Both the position numbers and the translations under genes were made by a program. Below are positions 1 through 7,178 of a DNA stretch of 64,000 bases, piece by piece. The DNA comes from CBDCDJ01 sp965215355 (GTDB taxonomy: Bacteria > Deinococcota > Deinococci > Deinococcales > Trueperaceae). How positions within the stretch are numbered: position 1 is the stretch's first letter; each line of letters opens with the position of its first letter. The notes under the pieces are model-generated. The model worked only from the letters and a program-made list of their open reading frames with translations, ran no database searches and was not told the origin of the DNA. The stretch spans positions 3,410,001 through 3,474,000 of the forward strand of contig CBDCDJ010000007.1 of assembly GCA_965215355.1 (NCBI GenBank), read 5' to 3'.

Positions 1-338
1 CGCAGGCCTTTTTGCAGGACTTAGGGTTGAGCGAACCCGGCCTGAACCGGCTCATCCGCAAGGGCTACGAGGCTTTGAGCCTCATCACCTTTTTGACCGC
101 GGGCGAAAAAGAGGTGCGCGCCTGGACGGTCACGCGCGGCGCTAAAGCGCCGCAGGCCGCCGGGGAAATCCACACCGACTTCGAGCGCGGCTTTATCCGC
201 GCCGAGGTGATTCAGTGGCAAAAGCTGGTCGAGGCGGGCAGCATCCCGGCGGCCAAGGCCAGAGGTTGGGTGCGCACCGAAGGCAAAGAGTACGTCGTAC
301 AAGACGGTGACGTCATCCATTTTCTGTTCAACGTCTAG
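1..338 (+). CDS. ychF: YchF/Obg-family ATPase, C-terminal part (gene starts before the window)
   Basis: Open from the window edge (reading ...QAFLQDLGLSEPGLNRLIRKGYEAL) to a TAG stop. The sequence LITFLTAGEKEVRAWT, then GEIHTDFERGFIRAEV and the ending YVVQDGDVIHFLFNV, is the C-terminal TGS region of YchF, a universally conserved ribosome-associated ATPase/GTPase implicated in translation and redox-stress control. The N-terminal G domain and coiled coil are outside the window, so nothing can be said about the nucleotide-binding motifs. The family is strongly conserved here and identification is secure. Confidence 0.93.
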   Translation, partial: QAFLQDLGLSEPGLNRLIRKGYEALSLITFLTAGEKEVRAWTVTRGAKAPQAAGEIHTDFERGFIRAEVIQWQKLVEAGSIPAAKARGWVRTEGKEYVVQDGDVIHFLFNV

Positions 339-373
339 GTGCGAAGAGGGGGCCGAACGAGCAAACCGTCTTC

Positions 374-416
374 GTAAGGTGCGCTATTAAGTATCCGACT
401 ACCTTACAGCTATAGT
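374..416 (+). promoter_or_regulatory. Inverted repeat and -10-like box upstream of the Crp/Fnr gene
   Basis: Arms GTAAGGT (374-380) and ACCTTAC (401-407) are separated by 20 nt, and a -10-like TATAGT follows at 411-416. The position just upstream of a regulator gene fits an autoregulatory site, but Crp/Fnr sites are usually more compact, so this is only a suggestion. Confidence 0.3.
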
Positions 417-458
417 GCTTTGTGGGGGATGAACAGAGCACTTTAGGAGTGGATGCAG

Positions 459-1067
459 ATGAGTAGCGCTCTGCCTCAAACGACTTACGTGGACATACAA
501 ACCTACAACCCCGACGAAGTGATTTTGTTTCCCGGCGACCCCTCGTACCTGTACCGGGTGCGCGACGGTTTGGTCCGTATCCACACGGTCGACGACGAGG
601 GTACCGGACTCACGTTGCGCTACGTCAAGCCAGGGGGGTTTTTCGGCGAGGAAGCACTCTACAACGTCAAACGGCGTTACTTCGCCGAGGCGGTGACGCC
701 TTGCGAGTTGGCGGTGCTCGAGCCCGGCCGTTTGGACCGACAAGAGTTGAACGACCTCAACGAACACTTGGTCGAGGTGGTCGAGCACCTGTACCGCTCG
801 CTGTACCGCCTGTCCGGCAAACGCTTGAAAGCCCGCATCGCCGCCGAGCTGCTGGACTTAAAAGACAGCGCTTTAGCGAGCGTCGACGACGCCGGCGACG
901 TGACCGTCCACATCACCCACGACGACCTCGCCGCCGCGGTAGGCTCGGTGCGCGAAACGGTGACCAAGGTCGTCGGTGAACTCTCCCGCTCGGGGGCCAT
1001 CGACGCGGGTTACGGCAAGATTACCTTGGTCGACACCGACCTGCTGCGCAGCACGGCCGACGAGTAA
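459..1067 (+). CDS. Crp/Fnr-family transcriptional regulator
   Basis: A regulator of about 202 aa. Residues 1 to about 110 form a cyclic-nucleotide-binding-like beta-roll (PGDPSYLYRVRDGLVRI, then FFGEEAL). A long dimerisation helix follows, then a winged helix-turn-helix near residues 145-195 (HDDLAAAVGSVRETVTKVV, matching the Crp recognition-helix pattern). There is no Fnr-type N-terminal cysteine cluster, so an oxygen-sensing Fe-S Fnr is unlikely; the ligand is unknown. ATG at 459 is chosen over the ATG at 453 because AGGAG at 445-449 lies 9 nt before it and only 3 nt before the other. It is probably a single-gene unit, followed by the tRNA promoter. Confidence 0.88.
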   Translation: MSSALPQTTYVDIQTYNPDEVILFPGDPSYLYRVRDGLVRIHTVDDEGTGLTLRYVKPGGFFGEEALYNVKRRYFAEAVTPCELAVLEPGRLDRQELNDLNEHLVEVVEHLYRSLYRLSGKRLKARIAAELLDLKDSALASVDDAGDVTVHITHDDLAAAVGSVRETVTKVVGELSRSGAIDAGYGKITLVDTDLLRSTADE

Positions 1068-1082
1068 ATCACGCAGTAACTA

Positions 1083-1111
1083 TTGCACCCCCTACAAATA
1101 ATTGCTAAACT
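1083..1111 (+). promoter_or_regulatory. Probable promoter of tRNA-Leu
   Basis: TTGCAC (1083-1088), a 17-nt spacer and TAAACT (1106-1111), ending 30 nt before the mature tRNA 5' end. The -10 is preceded by TGC, the same extended form seen before several other genes in this window. Confidence 0.6.
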
Positions 1112-1141
1112 CAACTCTTGGCTGCCCAGCGGTAGCTTCGG

Positions 1142-1228
1142 GCCGAAGTGGCGGAATCGGTAGACGCGCTAGATTCAGGTTCTAGTGGCCGCAAGGCTGT
1201 AGGGGTTCAAGTCCCCTCTTCGGCACCA
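1142..1228 (+). tRNA. tRNA-Leu (anticodon CAG)
   Basis: The acceptor stem GCCGAAG (1142-1148) pairs with CTTCGGC (1218-1224), followed by ACCA (1225-1228), so discriminator base and CCA are encoded. The anticodon stem CTAGA/TCTAG encloses TTCAGGT, giving anticodon CAG. A long variable arm (TGGCCGCAAGGCTGTA) marks a class II tRNA, and the T arm GGGGTTCAAGTCCCC is canonical. The last 32 nt are repeated at 2337-2368, marking an integration site. Confidence 0.97.
1197..1228 (+). repeat. Attachment-site repeat, left copy (inside tRNA-Leu)
   Basis: 32-bp direct repeat starting CTGTAGGGG and ending GGCACCA, identical to 2337-2368. It covers the T arm, the acceptor 3' strand and CCA. Confidence 0.85.
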
Positions 1229-1313
1229 CCATGCAGCACGACAAAACCCGGATTCTTTGCGGTCCGGGTTTTCGCCTGTTTATCGCTCTGGTTCCACTGT
1301 GGTTCCGTGAAAT

Positions 1314-1526
1314 CTACTTACCGATAAGCTCGAGGCCCCGCAGAAGCGCCTCACCTATCTGCTTGGGCGACAGTGCCTTGACGCGCGCCATCGTCTCTTT
1401 GCTGGTCCGCACGCGCACAGGCTCGGACACCTCATCGTGCTCGAGCCGTTCCAAAGCTCGAGCTTCTTTCAGGCGTGGGTTTAGGCCTGGCTGCAACCCC
1501 GACATGTCGGGGTTCGGGTTAGCCAC
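1314..1526 (-). CDS. Small hypothetical protein in the tRNA-integrated element
   Basis: 70 aa, starting MANPNPDMSGLQPGLNPRL and ending LRGLELIGK, charged and probably helical in the middle. I do not recognise a family. Its start overlaps the end of the upstream DUF2283 gene by 8 nt, so it is the third gene of a coupled run on the minus strand. It could be an accessory of that module or a remnant. Confidence 0.45.
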   Translation of the reverse strand: MANPNPDMSGLQPGLNPRLKEARALERLEHDEVSEPVRVRTSKETMARVKALSPKQIGEALLRGLELIGK

Positions 1527-1743
1527 CCGCTACCTCTAGCTCGACAACCTCGGGCAGCTCCAAGCCGCTGTCCCGCTGCGCCTCGGCCAAGAACGCCACG
1601 GCGTCGTGACTCTCGACCCCGACGACCTTGCCAGATGGGTCCAAGTCCAGAAAAAGGCCGGGCCGGTGCTCGACCGTTTCATGCACCTCGCCGCCTAAAA
1701 AAATCGTGAGGATGTTGGCGTCTTTTGTGTAGAGAACGGTCAT
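1519..1743 (-). CDS. DUF2283-family small protein
   Basis: 74 aa. The pattern DANILTIFLGGEVHETVEHRPGLFLDLD...GKVVGVESHDA is typical of DUF2283, a small all-beta family often encoded next to DUF4258 proteins in toxin-antitoxin-like pairs. The start overlaps the stop of the upstream DUF4258 gene (ATGA), implying translational coupling. By analogy it would be the antitoxin-like partner. That function is inferred from neighbourhood and is not shown by the sequence. Confidence 0.75.
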   Translation of the reverse strand: MTVLYTKDANILTIFLGGEVHETVEHRPGLFLDLDPSGKVVGVESHDAVAFLAEAQRDSGLELPEVVELEVAGG

Positions 1744-1988
1744 TTTTTGCTCCTCCTGATGAGACTTTTAATTTCGATGTGGCCCGGCCCCAGGGGCGTG
1801 TACCAAACGGTCAAGGTCGAAAACTCGGTGTCGAACTGCACCTCGACGTTACCGGGGTAGGTGCGACTCGGCCCCTCCCGGTGCGGCTGTTGGACGCAGC
1901 GCTCGACTTGGCGACGGCTGACCTTGCGTTCACGCATACGGATAAGAGCGTGAGGGATGTAGTCGATGCGGTCGAAGCGCTTGCTCAT
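1740..1988 (-). CDS. DUF4258-family small protein (toxin-like partner of DUF2283)
   Basis: 82 aa from ATG at 1988. The sequence IPHALIRMRERKVSRRQVERCVQQPHREGPSRTYPGNVEVQF, then LTVWYTP and IEIKSLI, is the DUF4258 pattern, a BrnT/RelE-like fold group. An in-frame start 23 codons upstream is less likely because similarity begins at MSKRFDRIDYIPHA. It is the first gene of the three-gene minus-strand run inside the tRNA-Leu element. Confidence 0.7.
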   Translation of the reverse strand: MSKRFDRIDYIPHALIRMRERKVSRRQVERCVQQPHREGPSRTYPGNVEVQFDTEFSTLTVWYTPLGPGHIEIKSLIRRSKK

Positions 1989-2145
1989 AAGTCTACTATA
2001 CTTTGTAACGACCTGATAGCGAAGCGTCTTACACCACTGCTTATCAGGTTGTAACACGATAGAATAAGAACATCAGACGAGGCCGTTCTCCTCGACCAAG
2101 ATTCGAGCCGCCTCGTCTGGAATCCAAACCCGTAAGGAAACCAAG

Positions 2146-2469
2146 GTGGATTCTAACAGGAAGTTTTACTACGGCAAGATTCACGAACATGCTCGCCAGT
2201 TAGACTTAGAGGACGCGGCTTACCGCTCGGTGCTCTACGCCCTCACGGGCAAACGCGCCTGCACCGAACGGGGTCAGCTCGAGCTGTTCCGAGCCGACGG
2301 CGTTCAGGTTCCGGTGGCCTTTGCGACTGTAGGGGTTCAAGTCCCCTCTTCGGCACCAGGCTGTTTCAAACGAAGGCTCGAGAGTCGAAGGCTCGAGTCT
2401 TCGTTCGTTTGGGGTCGGGTTCGCCCCCCCATCCCGCTTCGTGACCTGCGCTACACTGAAAACGGTTGA
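2146..2469 (+). pseudogene. Fragment of a Mu gp16/GemA-like (DUF1018) phage protein
   Basis: From a GTG start, the first 45 residues or so (SNRKFYYGKIHEHARQLD, then YRSVLYALTGKRACTE) resemble the N-terminus of the Mu gp16/GemA family: a K-H-R-L helix followed by an R..L...TGK.SC motif. After about 60 codons the frame enters the duplicated tRNA end (2337 onward), so the C-terminal part was replaced by the integration junction and the last 45 codons are meaningless. This is the only phage-related coding remnant in the element. Confidence 0.6.
2337..2368 (+). repeat. Attachment-site repeat, right copy
   Basis: Identical 32-bp copy of the tRNA-Leu 3' end. No 5' half of a tRNA precedes it, so it is a duplicated attachment core and not a second tRNA. 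Confidence 0.85.
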
Positions 2470-2491
2470 ATCCACTCCAGGAGGCGTAGCT

Positions 2492-3040
2492 ATGGCATCC
2501 CCCTCGATTCCCGACATGATTTCGCAAAGCCGACAAGTCTTGACGAGTCCGAGCGTCGCCACTTTTGAACGTTTCGAGGACAGCGGCGGCCTGCGCGAGG
2601 CGCTGATTTACGTGGCGGTCGCCGCGGCCGTGTCGGGCCTGTTCGGGCTGGGCGGCGGGCTGGTCGGCTTTTTGCAAAACATCGTCCTGACGCTGCTCGG
2701 CTTCGGGGTGTTCACTTACCTCGTGTACGTGTTCGGCAAACGGCAGGGCGGCACCGGCACCTTCGACCAGGTCGCCTACACATTTTCGCTGTTTTGGGGC
2801 CCGCTCGCGGTCCTGTTCGGCGTGCTGACGCTGCTGCTCGTCATCACCCTCGTCGGGGTTTTGCTCATCCCGCTGCTGAGCCTGGTCGCCATCGCCGCCA
2901 ACGTTTACTTCGCTTACCTGGCGGTGCAGTCGAGCATGAACCTGAAAAAGGGCCGCGACACCTGGACGACGCTGCTCGTGGCGGGCCTGGGGACCTTGGT
3001 CTTCAACGTCCTCGTGGGCGCGATTTTGCAGGTGGGCTAA
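2492..3040 (+). CDS. Yip1-family integral membrane protein
   Basis: 182 aa. A soluble N-terminus (SPSIPDMISQSRQVLTSPSVATFERF, typical of bacterial YIP1-domain proteins) precedes five or so hydrophobic segments. ATG at 2492 is chosen because AGGAGG (2479-2484) lies 7 nt upstream; the longer frame starting at 2441 has no ribosome site. The function of bacterial Yip1-like proteins is unknown; they are inner-membrane proteins. Its stop overlaps the stop of the convergent gene 3037-3240 by 4 nt, with no terminator between them. Confidence 0.75.
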   Translation: MASPSIPDMISQSRQVLTSPSVATFERFEDSGGLREALIYVAVAAAVSGLFGLGGGLVGFLQNIVLTLLGFGVFTYLVYVFGKRQGGTGTFDQVAYTFSLFWGPLAVLFGVLTLLLVITLVGVLLIPLLSLVAIAANVYFAYLAVQSSMNLKKGRDTWTTLLVAGLGTLVFNVLVGAILQVG

Positions 3041-3240
3041 CCGAGCGTCTTGAGCGCGGTGACGAACGCGCTTATCGAGGCTTGGCCGTACACGGTGACT
3101 TCGTGGCCGCCCTCGAGCATGATTCGCAGCGCGACTTGCCCGCTCTCCGCGCCGCTCGAGTCGACTCTGGGCCGCACGTACTCGTAGGCGCAGACCTTTT
3201 CCAGCACGACCGTGGTGTCGCCCAACTTCATCAGCGTCAT
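3037..3240 (-). CDS. Small conserved-looking hypothetical protein
   Basis: 67 aa, MTLMKLGDTTVVLEKVCAYE and on, ending ISAFVTALKTLG. It has the look of a small beta-rich protein with a final helix, as in proteins that use an amino-acid strand repeat to report a parameter value. I do not recognise a family. It begins 16 nt after the sbcC stop on the same strand and is probably co-transcribed with it. Confidence 0.5.
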   Translation of the reverse strand: MTLMKLGDTTVVLEKVCAYEYVRPRVDSSGAESGQVALRIMLEGGHEVTVYGQASISAFVTALKTLG

Positions 3241-3256
3241 GGCGTCCTGAACTCCT

Positions 3257-5110
3257 TCACAAGTCCCAGCTCAGCGTGGAGCCGTCCACGCCCTTGCTCA
3301 CCTTGAGGCGAGCGGGCAAGCGTTCGGTGAGTTCTTTGACGTGGGTGATGACGCCGACCATGCGGCCCTCGCGGGTGAGGTTCTCGAGCACGCCCGCAAC
3401 CGAAGCAAGTGTGTCGGTGTCGAGCGTGCCGAAGCCCTCGTCCAAGAAGAGCGCGCCGAGCGCCTGGCTGCCCGCGACGGTGTCGGAGAGCGCCAGGGCG
3501 AGGGCGAGGCTGGCGATAAACGTTTCGCCGCCCGATAAGGTTTTGGCGTTGCGCAACTCGCCGGTCGCCCAGGCGTCGCGGACCACGTAGTCGCCGTCTT
3601 CAAGCCGCAGGTCGTAGCGCCCTTCGGTCACGTCGCGCAGGATGTGCGAGGCGCGGCGCGCGAGCTTGGCCTGCACCTGGGCGAGCAGGTACTCCTGAAA
3701 CTCGTTGCCGCGCAGGTCCAGGGTGAGCAGGCGGTAGAGGTCGAAGCGGGCGGCCGCCTCTTTGAGCTGGGCGCGCAAGTCTTTGGCCCGCTCGAGCTGC
3801 TCCGCGACGTGAGCCAGCTCGCGCTCCAGACGCCCTTGGGTTTTTTGCAGGTCGGCCAGCGCCGTCTCGAGCGCGCCCGCTTCTTCTTTCAAGCTTCCGT
3901 AGCGCTGCTCGTCGAGCGTGCGCCCGCTGAGCCTCGCCTGCAGCTCGACGTCGCGGCGTTCGGCGCTCTCTTTGTTCAGCTCGAAGGTTTTGAGTTGCGC
4001 CTCGAGCGCGGCCGTTTGGGGTTCGCTCAACAGCGCCGCCCCGGCCTCCGCCGCCGAGGCGAACTCGGCGTTTTTCAGGGACTTCGTCAGGGCCGAACGC
4101 GCACTTTCGAACTCACTTTGCAACTCGGCGAGTTGGTGCGTCAGCATCTCGGCTTGGGTACCGAGCCGGTCGAAGGCGGTTTGCGCGGTTTGAAACGCGG
4201 TTTCCGCCGTCTTGAGGCCGGTCTCGAGCGCGCGCTTCTCGGTTTGCAGCGCCTGCTGCACTTTTCGGGGGTCGGCCCCGCCGGTTTGCTCGACGATTTG
4301 CGCCGCCAGCGCGGCCAAGAGAAGCGTTTTGCGCGTCTCGAGGGCTTTTTTCACGGTGTCCGACCCCGTCACCCCGAGCGAGGTGAACGTTCTGTTTTGG
4401 GCGGCGAGCGCGGTTTCCAAACGTGTCAGTCTTTTCTGGACGTTTTCCACAGCCGCCGCCTTGTCCTTGGCCCGCGCGGTGACGGTCTCGAGCCTGGCTT
4501 TGGTCGTTTGATAGTTTTCACGTAAGGTGGTCAGGGCGGTTTCAGCTTGGTCTCGCGCCTTTTTGAGAAGCGCCGTTTGAGCGTCCTCGAGGGGCGGCAG
4601 CTCGGTCACCGTCTGAGCGCAAACGGGGCAAGCCTCGCCCACCTGAAGGTGCTCGCGTAGCGCCGCGGCCCGGTCGGTGACGACGGCCGCTTCGTAGGCC
4701 GCGACCGCCGCGTCGAACGTCGTCCGCGCGCTCACACCCTCGTTTTTGAGAGAGGTCAACGTCTCACCGAGCGTGCCCGCTTCGGCTTGCAACGTTTGCA
4801 ACGTTTTCGCGCCCGTCTCAACCTCGCTTTTCGCCTCGGCCAGCGCCGTTTCCGCCCCCTCGAGGGCGGGCAGTTGGGCCGTTGCGCGTTGCAGCTCGTC
4901 CCAAGCGGTGTCCGAGTAAGGCGTGCCAGCGTCGGCTTTTTGAGCCAGCTCGAGCCGCCCGCCGCGAGCGGCGAGCGCGGTGAGAAGCGGCGTGACGCCC
5001 GCCAACGCGGCGAGTTTCGTTTCGATGTTCGGTAGCCGTGTTTCGCTTGCCTGTCGCGCCTGGTTCAAGGCTGTACGCGCCGCCTCGACCTCGGCTTTTT
5101 TGACTCGCAA
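3257..5110 (-). CDS. sbcC: SbcC-like nuclease ATPase, C-terminal part (frame-shifted from its N-terminal part)
   Basis: About 617 aa. It carries coiled coil, a zinc hook CPVC (near 4619-4630), a second coiled coil, the ABC signature LSGGETFIASLALALALSD and Walker B ALFLDEGFGTLD, so it is the distal two thirds of SbcC, the ATPase of the SbcCD double-strand-break nuclease. The frame is open upstream to about 5175 (AQRTVQAKLKRVQDELAKGEASLRVKK), with no start there. It joins the N-terminal ORF if one base is restored near 5155-5175. Together they make about 930 aa, normal for SbcC. No sbcD is adjacent. Confidence 0.85.
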   Translation of the reverse strand: MRVKKAEVEAARTALNQARQASETRLPNIETKLAALAGVTPLLTALAARGGRLELAQKADAGTPYSDTAWDELQRATAQLPALEGAETALAEAKSEVETGAKTLQTLQAEAGTLGETLTSLKNEGVSARTTFDAAVAAYEAAVVTDRAAALREHLQVGEACPVCAQTVTELPPLEDAQTALLKKARDQAETALTTLRENYQTTKARLETVTARAKDKAAAVENVQKRLTRLETALAAQNRTFTSLGVTGSDTVKKALETRKTLLLAALAAQIVEQTGGADPRKVQQALQTEKRALETGLKTAETAFQTAQTAFDRLGTQAEMLTHQLAELQSEFESARSALTKSLKNAEFASAAEAGAALLSEPQTAALEAQLKTFELNKESAERRDVELQARLSGRTLDEQRYGSLKEEAGALETALADLQKTQGRLERELAHVAEQLERAKDLRAQLKEAAARFDLYRLLTLDLRGNEFQEYLLAQVQAKLARRASHILRDVTEGRYDLRLEDGDYVVRDAWATGELRNAKTLSGGETFIASLALALALSDTVAGSQALGALFLDEGFGTLDTDTLASVAGVLENLTREGRMVGVITHVKELTERLPARLKVSKGVDGSTLSWDL

Positions 5111-5148
5111 ACTCGCCTCACCCTTGGCGAGTTCGTCTTGGACACGTT

Positions 5149-6054
5149 TCAGCTTGGCTTGAACGGTTCGCTGAGCGCCTCGATTTGCGGCGCGACGAGG
5201 CGGGCACGTTTGGCCGCCTCGAGCTTGCGCCGCGCCGCTTTCACGTCACCTTCTCGAGCTGTGAGCGCGGCCAGCTCGTTTTGCACCTTGCGCCGCTCGT
5301 CTGAGAGCGCCTTGACCTCGTCGAGTTCTTTGAGTTCGGCGGTCAGGTCGGTCTGCCGCGCTTTCAGGTCCCCCTGCTGCTGCGTCAAGCCGTGCAACTC
5401 TTTTTTGAGGTCGCGCGCCCGCTCGGGGGTCGCGCCCGCGTAGTCTTGCTCCAGGCGCGCTTTCAAACTCGCGCCCTGGGTTTCGGCCTCACGCGCGCGG
5501 CGACCGGCCTCGCGCTGCATCTCTTCAACTTTATCGAGTTTCAAGAGACTCACGAGCAGCTTGCGCCGCTTGGCGCTGTCGCCGCGCAGAAACTCGTCGA
5601 ACGCGCCCTGCGGCAGCAGCACCGAACGGGTAAAGCCGTCGTAGTCCAGCCCGACGATGCTTTCGAGTTTGGCGTCGGCCTCTTTGAGTTTTTCGCTTTC
5701 GGGCAGCTGCGTCCACTTCGCGTCGCTCGCCAAGTGTTCGACGCGCGTGTTGCGCACCACCGCCCCGCTCGGCTTGCGGTCGGCGGTGCGGGTCACGCGG
5801 TAGGTGCCGCGCGCGGTGCGAAAGGCGAGCACCACCGACATCTGCGTGGCCCCGGGGCTGATGAGCACGTCCAGGCCCGTCTTGCCGAGGCGCGCGGTCT
5901 GGCCGTAAAGCGCGTAGGTGAGGGCGTCTAAGAGCGTGCTCTTGCCCGCCCCGGTCGGCCCCGAAATGGCGAACAGCTCGAGCCCCTCCAAGTCCACGCT
6001 CGCCGCTTCGCGGAACACGGTAAAGCCTGAAAGCTCGAGCTTGAGCGGGGTCAC
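5149..6054 (-). CDS. sbcC: SbcC-like nuclease ATPase, N-terminal part
   Basis: About 301 aa from GTG at 6054, where GGAG lies 7 nt upstream; an ATG at 6075 is an alternative. It begins TPLKLELSGFTVFREAASVDLE, with Walker A GPTGAGKSTLLDALTYALYG and the Q-loop region SVLLPQGAFDEFLRG, all typical of SbcC, followed by the first coiled-coil segment. Reading stops at 5149 after an out-of-frame tail (SEPFKPS). The intended continuation is one frame back, so a base seems to be missing. This is either a real inactivating mutation or a sequence error. Confidence 0.85.
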   Translation of the reverse strand: MTPLKLELSGFTVFREAASVDLEGLELFAISGPTGAGKSTLLDALTYALYGQTARLGKTGLDVLISPGATQMSVVLAFRTARGTYRVTRTADRKPSGAVVRNTRVEHLASDAKWTQLPESEKLKEADAKLESIVGLDYDGFTRSVLLPQGAFDEFLRGDSAKRRKLLVSLLKLDKVEEMQREAGRRAREAETQGASLKARLEQDYAGATPERARDLKKELHGLTQQQGDLKARQTDLTAELKELDEVKALSDERRKVQNELAALTAREGDVKAARRKLEAAKRARLVAPQIEALSEPFKPS

Positions 6055-6075
6055 GGGTGGGCTCCGGGGCCACAA

Positions 6076-6446
6076 GGCACCGGTCTCAAACCTGAAAGTT
6101 CGGAAGGTTGCTTCGGCACCCTTTAAGTTTACTCTAGTCGGGGTCGTTTCAGGTCTCGAGCGGAGCAGGTCAAGGCGCGGTTACCCACCTTTGAAGAAAC
6201 TCGGCGGCCGTCTGTCCCCCGAAATCTACCCTTCAAGAGGTGAAACCTAACACAGGGCACAACCAAGACGACCGCCGAGCAACCTCCGCCAAGCTTATTC
6301 TTAATGTAGTTTAGGTTACAAATGGCTCTGAGGTAACTCAGTACCCTTCCGAGTAGGTAAACGGTACCTGGACACCTCCGCCGGCGTCCTCTATAGTCCA
6401 AAATAGTCGAAAGGACTTCTCGAGGCCTCAGGCGGGTGCTCGCTTC
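6076..6446. other. Intergenic region without recognised genes
   Basis: About 370 bp between the divergent sbcC and csbD genes, locally AT-richer (6290-6330). I see no convincing ORF, RNA fold or insertion sequence. It should contain the sbcC promoter. Confidence 0.5.
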
Positions 6447-6479
6447 GGAGCCGATGTTAGATTTGGAGCCGATGTTAGA
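6447..6479 (+). repeat. Tandem 18-bp-period repeat upstream of csbD
   Basis: GGAGCCGATGTTAGA occurs at 6447-6461 and again at 6465-6479, with 3 nt between. It lies about 55 nt before the csbD start, where an activator or repressor of a stress gene would bind. The helical-phase spacing (18 nt) is not a perfect two turns. Confidence 0.5.
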
Positions 6480-6534
6480 ACCATGAGGCCGAATAAGCGC
6501 TAGACTACAGGTGCGGCTAAAGAAAGGAGGTCAT

Positions 6535-6732
6535 GTGAACTGGGATGTGGTCAAAGGTGACTGGCGGCAGCTCTCCGGCAAAATCAAGGAACAGTGGTCT
6601 AAACTTAGCGACGACGAGATAGAACAGGTGAGGGGCGACCGGAACCAGCTCGCAGGCAAAATTCAAGAGCGTTACGGCGTCACCGAAGAAGAAGCGCACA
6701 AACAAGTAGACGAGTGGGTCAGCAACCACTGA
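6535..6732 (+). CDS. CsbD-family stress-response protein
   Basis: 65 aa from GTG at 6535: MNWDVVKGDWRQLSGKIKEQ, then LSDDEIEQVRGDRNQLAGKIQERYG and EEAHKQVDEW. This is the CsbD family of small, hydrophilic helical proteins induced by general stress (sigma-B-controlled in Bacillus). The ribosome site AAAGGAGG (6523-6530) lies 4 nt before GTG; an ATG one base out of frame at 6533 is followed directly by TGA. The glsB-type gene follows 60 nt downstream and is probably in the same transcript. Confidence 0.93.
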   Translation: MNWDVVKGDWRQLSGKIKEQWSKLSDDEIEQVRGDRNQLAGKIQERYGVTEEEAHKQVDEWVSNH

Positions 6733-6792
6733 GTCGCCACCTCAAAACCGCGTCGGTGTGACGCGGCACTTTTTGTTTGAAAGGAAACAACC

Positions 6793-7038
6793 ATGAACTT
6801 CATCTTGTGGATAATTTTAGGCGCGCTGGCAGGTTGGATTGCCAGCCTCATCATGAAGACCGAGCAAGGTCTGCTCATCGACATCGTCGTGGGCATCGTC
6901 GGCGCTTTTATCGGTGGCTTCGTGTTCAACCTGCTGGGCGCTTCGGGCGTCAGCGGCTTCAACATCTACAGCATCCTGGTCGCCATCATCGGTGCGGTCA
7001 TCTTGCTTGCCATCGTCAAAGCGGTGCGACGAACCTAA
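6793..7038 (+). CDS. GlsB/YeaQ/YmgE-family stress-response membrane protein
   Basis: 81 aa with three hydrophobic segments rich in Gly: IILGALAGWIASLIMKTEQG, DIVVGIVGAFIGGFVFNLLG and YSILVAIIGAVILLAIVKAV. This is the transglycosylase-associated (GlsB/YeaQ) family of small inner-membrane proteins often found with CsbD in stress operons. AAAGGAAAC precedes the ATG. The stop is followed by a strong hairpin terminator at 7077-7108. Confidence 0.92.
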   Translation: MNFILWIILGALAGWIASLIMKTEQGLLIDIVVGIVGAFIGGFVFNLLGASGVSGFNIYSILVAIIGAVILLAIVKAVRRT

Positions 7039-7076
7039 CAGAGAACCCAGGGCCAGAAACGCACCCCCAACTGTGA

Positions 7077-7108
7077 CCGTACGGTTTGCAAACCGTACGG
7101 CTTCTTTT
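7077..7108 (+). terminator. Rho-independent terminator after the csbD-glsB operon
   Basis: Perfect 24-nt palindrome with half-site CCGTACGGTTTG (7077-7100) followed by CTTCTTTT. It lies between convergent glsB and anmK and may serve both. Confidence 0.85.
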
Positions 7109-7178
7109 CGGCTCGAGCCCGGCTCGAAAACGTTCTCGCGAGGCGCGGGCGGCGCGCTTTTCATGGCGAGTGATTCGT

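Larger units (their letters stand above)
1229..2368. mobile_element. Small degraded element integrated at the 3' end of tRNA-Leu
   Basis: The DNA from just after the tRNA to the end of a perfect 32-bp copy of the tRNA 3' end (1197-1228 versus 2337-2368). This is the usual footprint of site-specific integration into a tRNA gene that leaves the gene intact. Inside are three small minus-strand genes and one fragment related to Mu gp16/GemA. No integrase is present, so this is a deletion remnant or a passively mobilised element. Confidence 0.7.

Noticed and set aside
2058..2145. Short minus-strand reading frame ending in ARILVEENGLV before the TGA
   Set aside because: About 30 codons with no start and a stop just upstream. 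It could be a decayed gene tail but cannot be supported.
2337..2368. Second tRNA gene
   Set aside because: Only the T arm and acceptor 3' strand are present. The D arm and anticodon are missing, so it is an attachment-site copy.
3644..4525. Long plus-strand ORF (293 aa) opposite sbcC
   Set aside because: It is the reverse complement of coiled-coil codons. It is low in complexity with no start signal, and the SbcC reading explains the region.
5140..5180. Programmed -1 frameshift in sbcC
   Set aside because: No X-XXY-YYZ slippery heptamer or downstream stem is seen at the overlap, and SbcC is not known to use recoding. A missing base is simpler.
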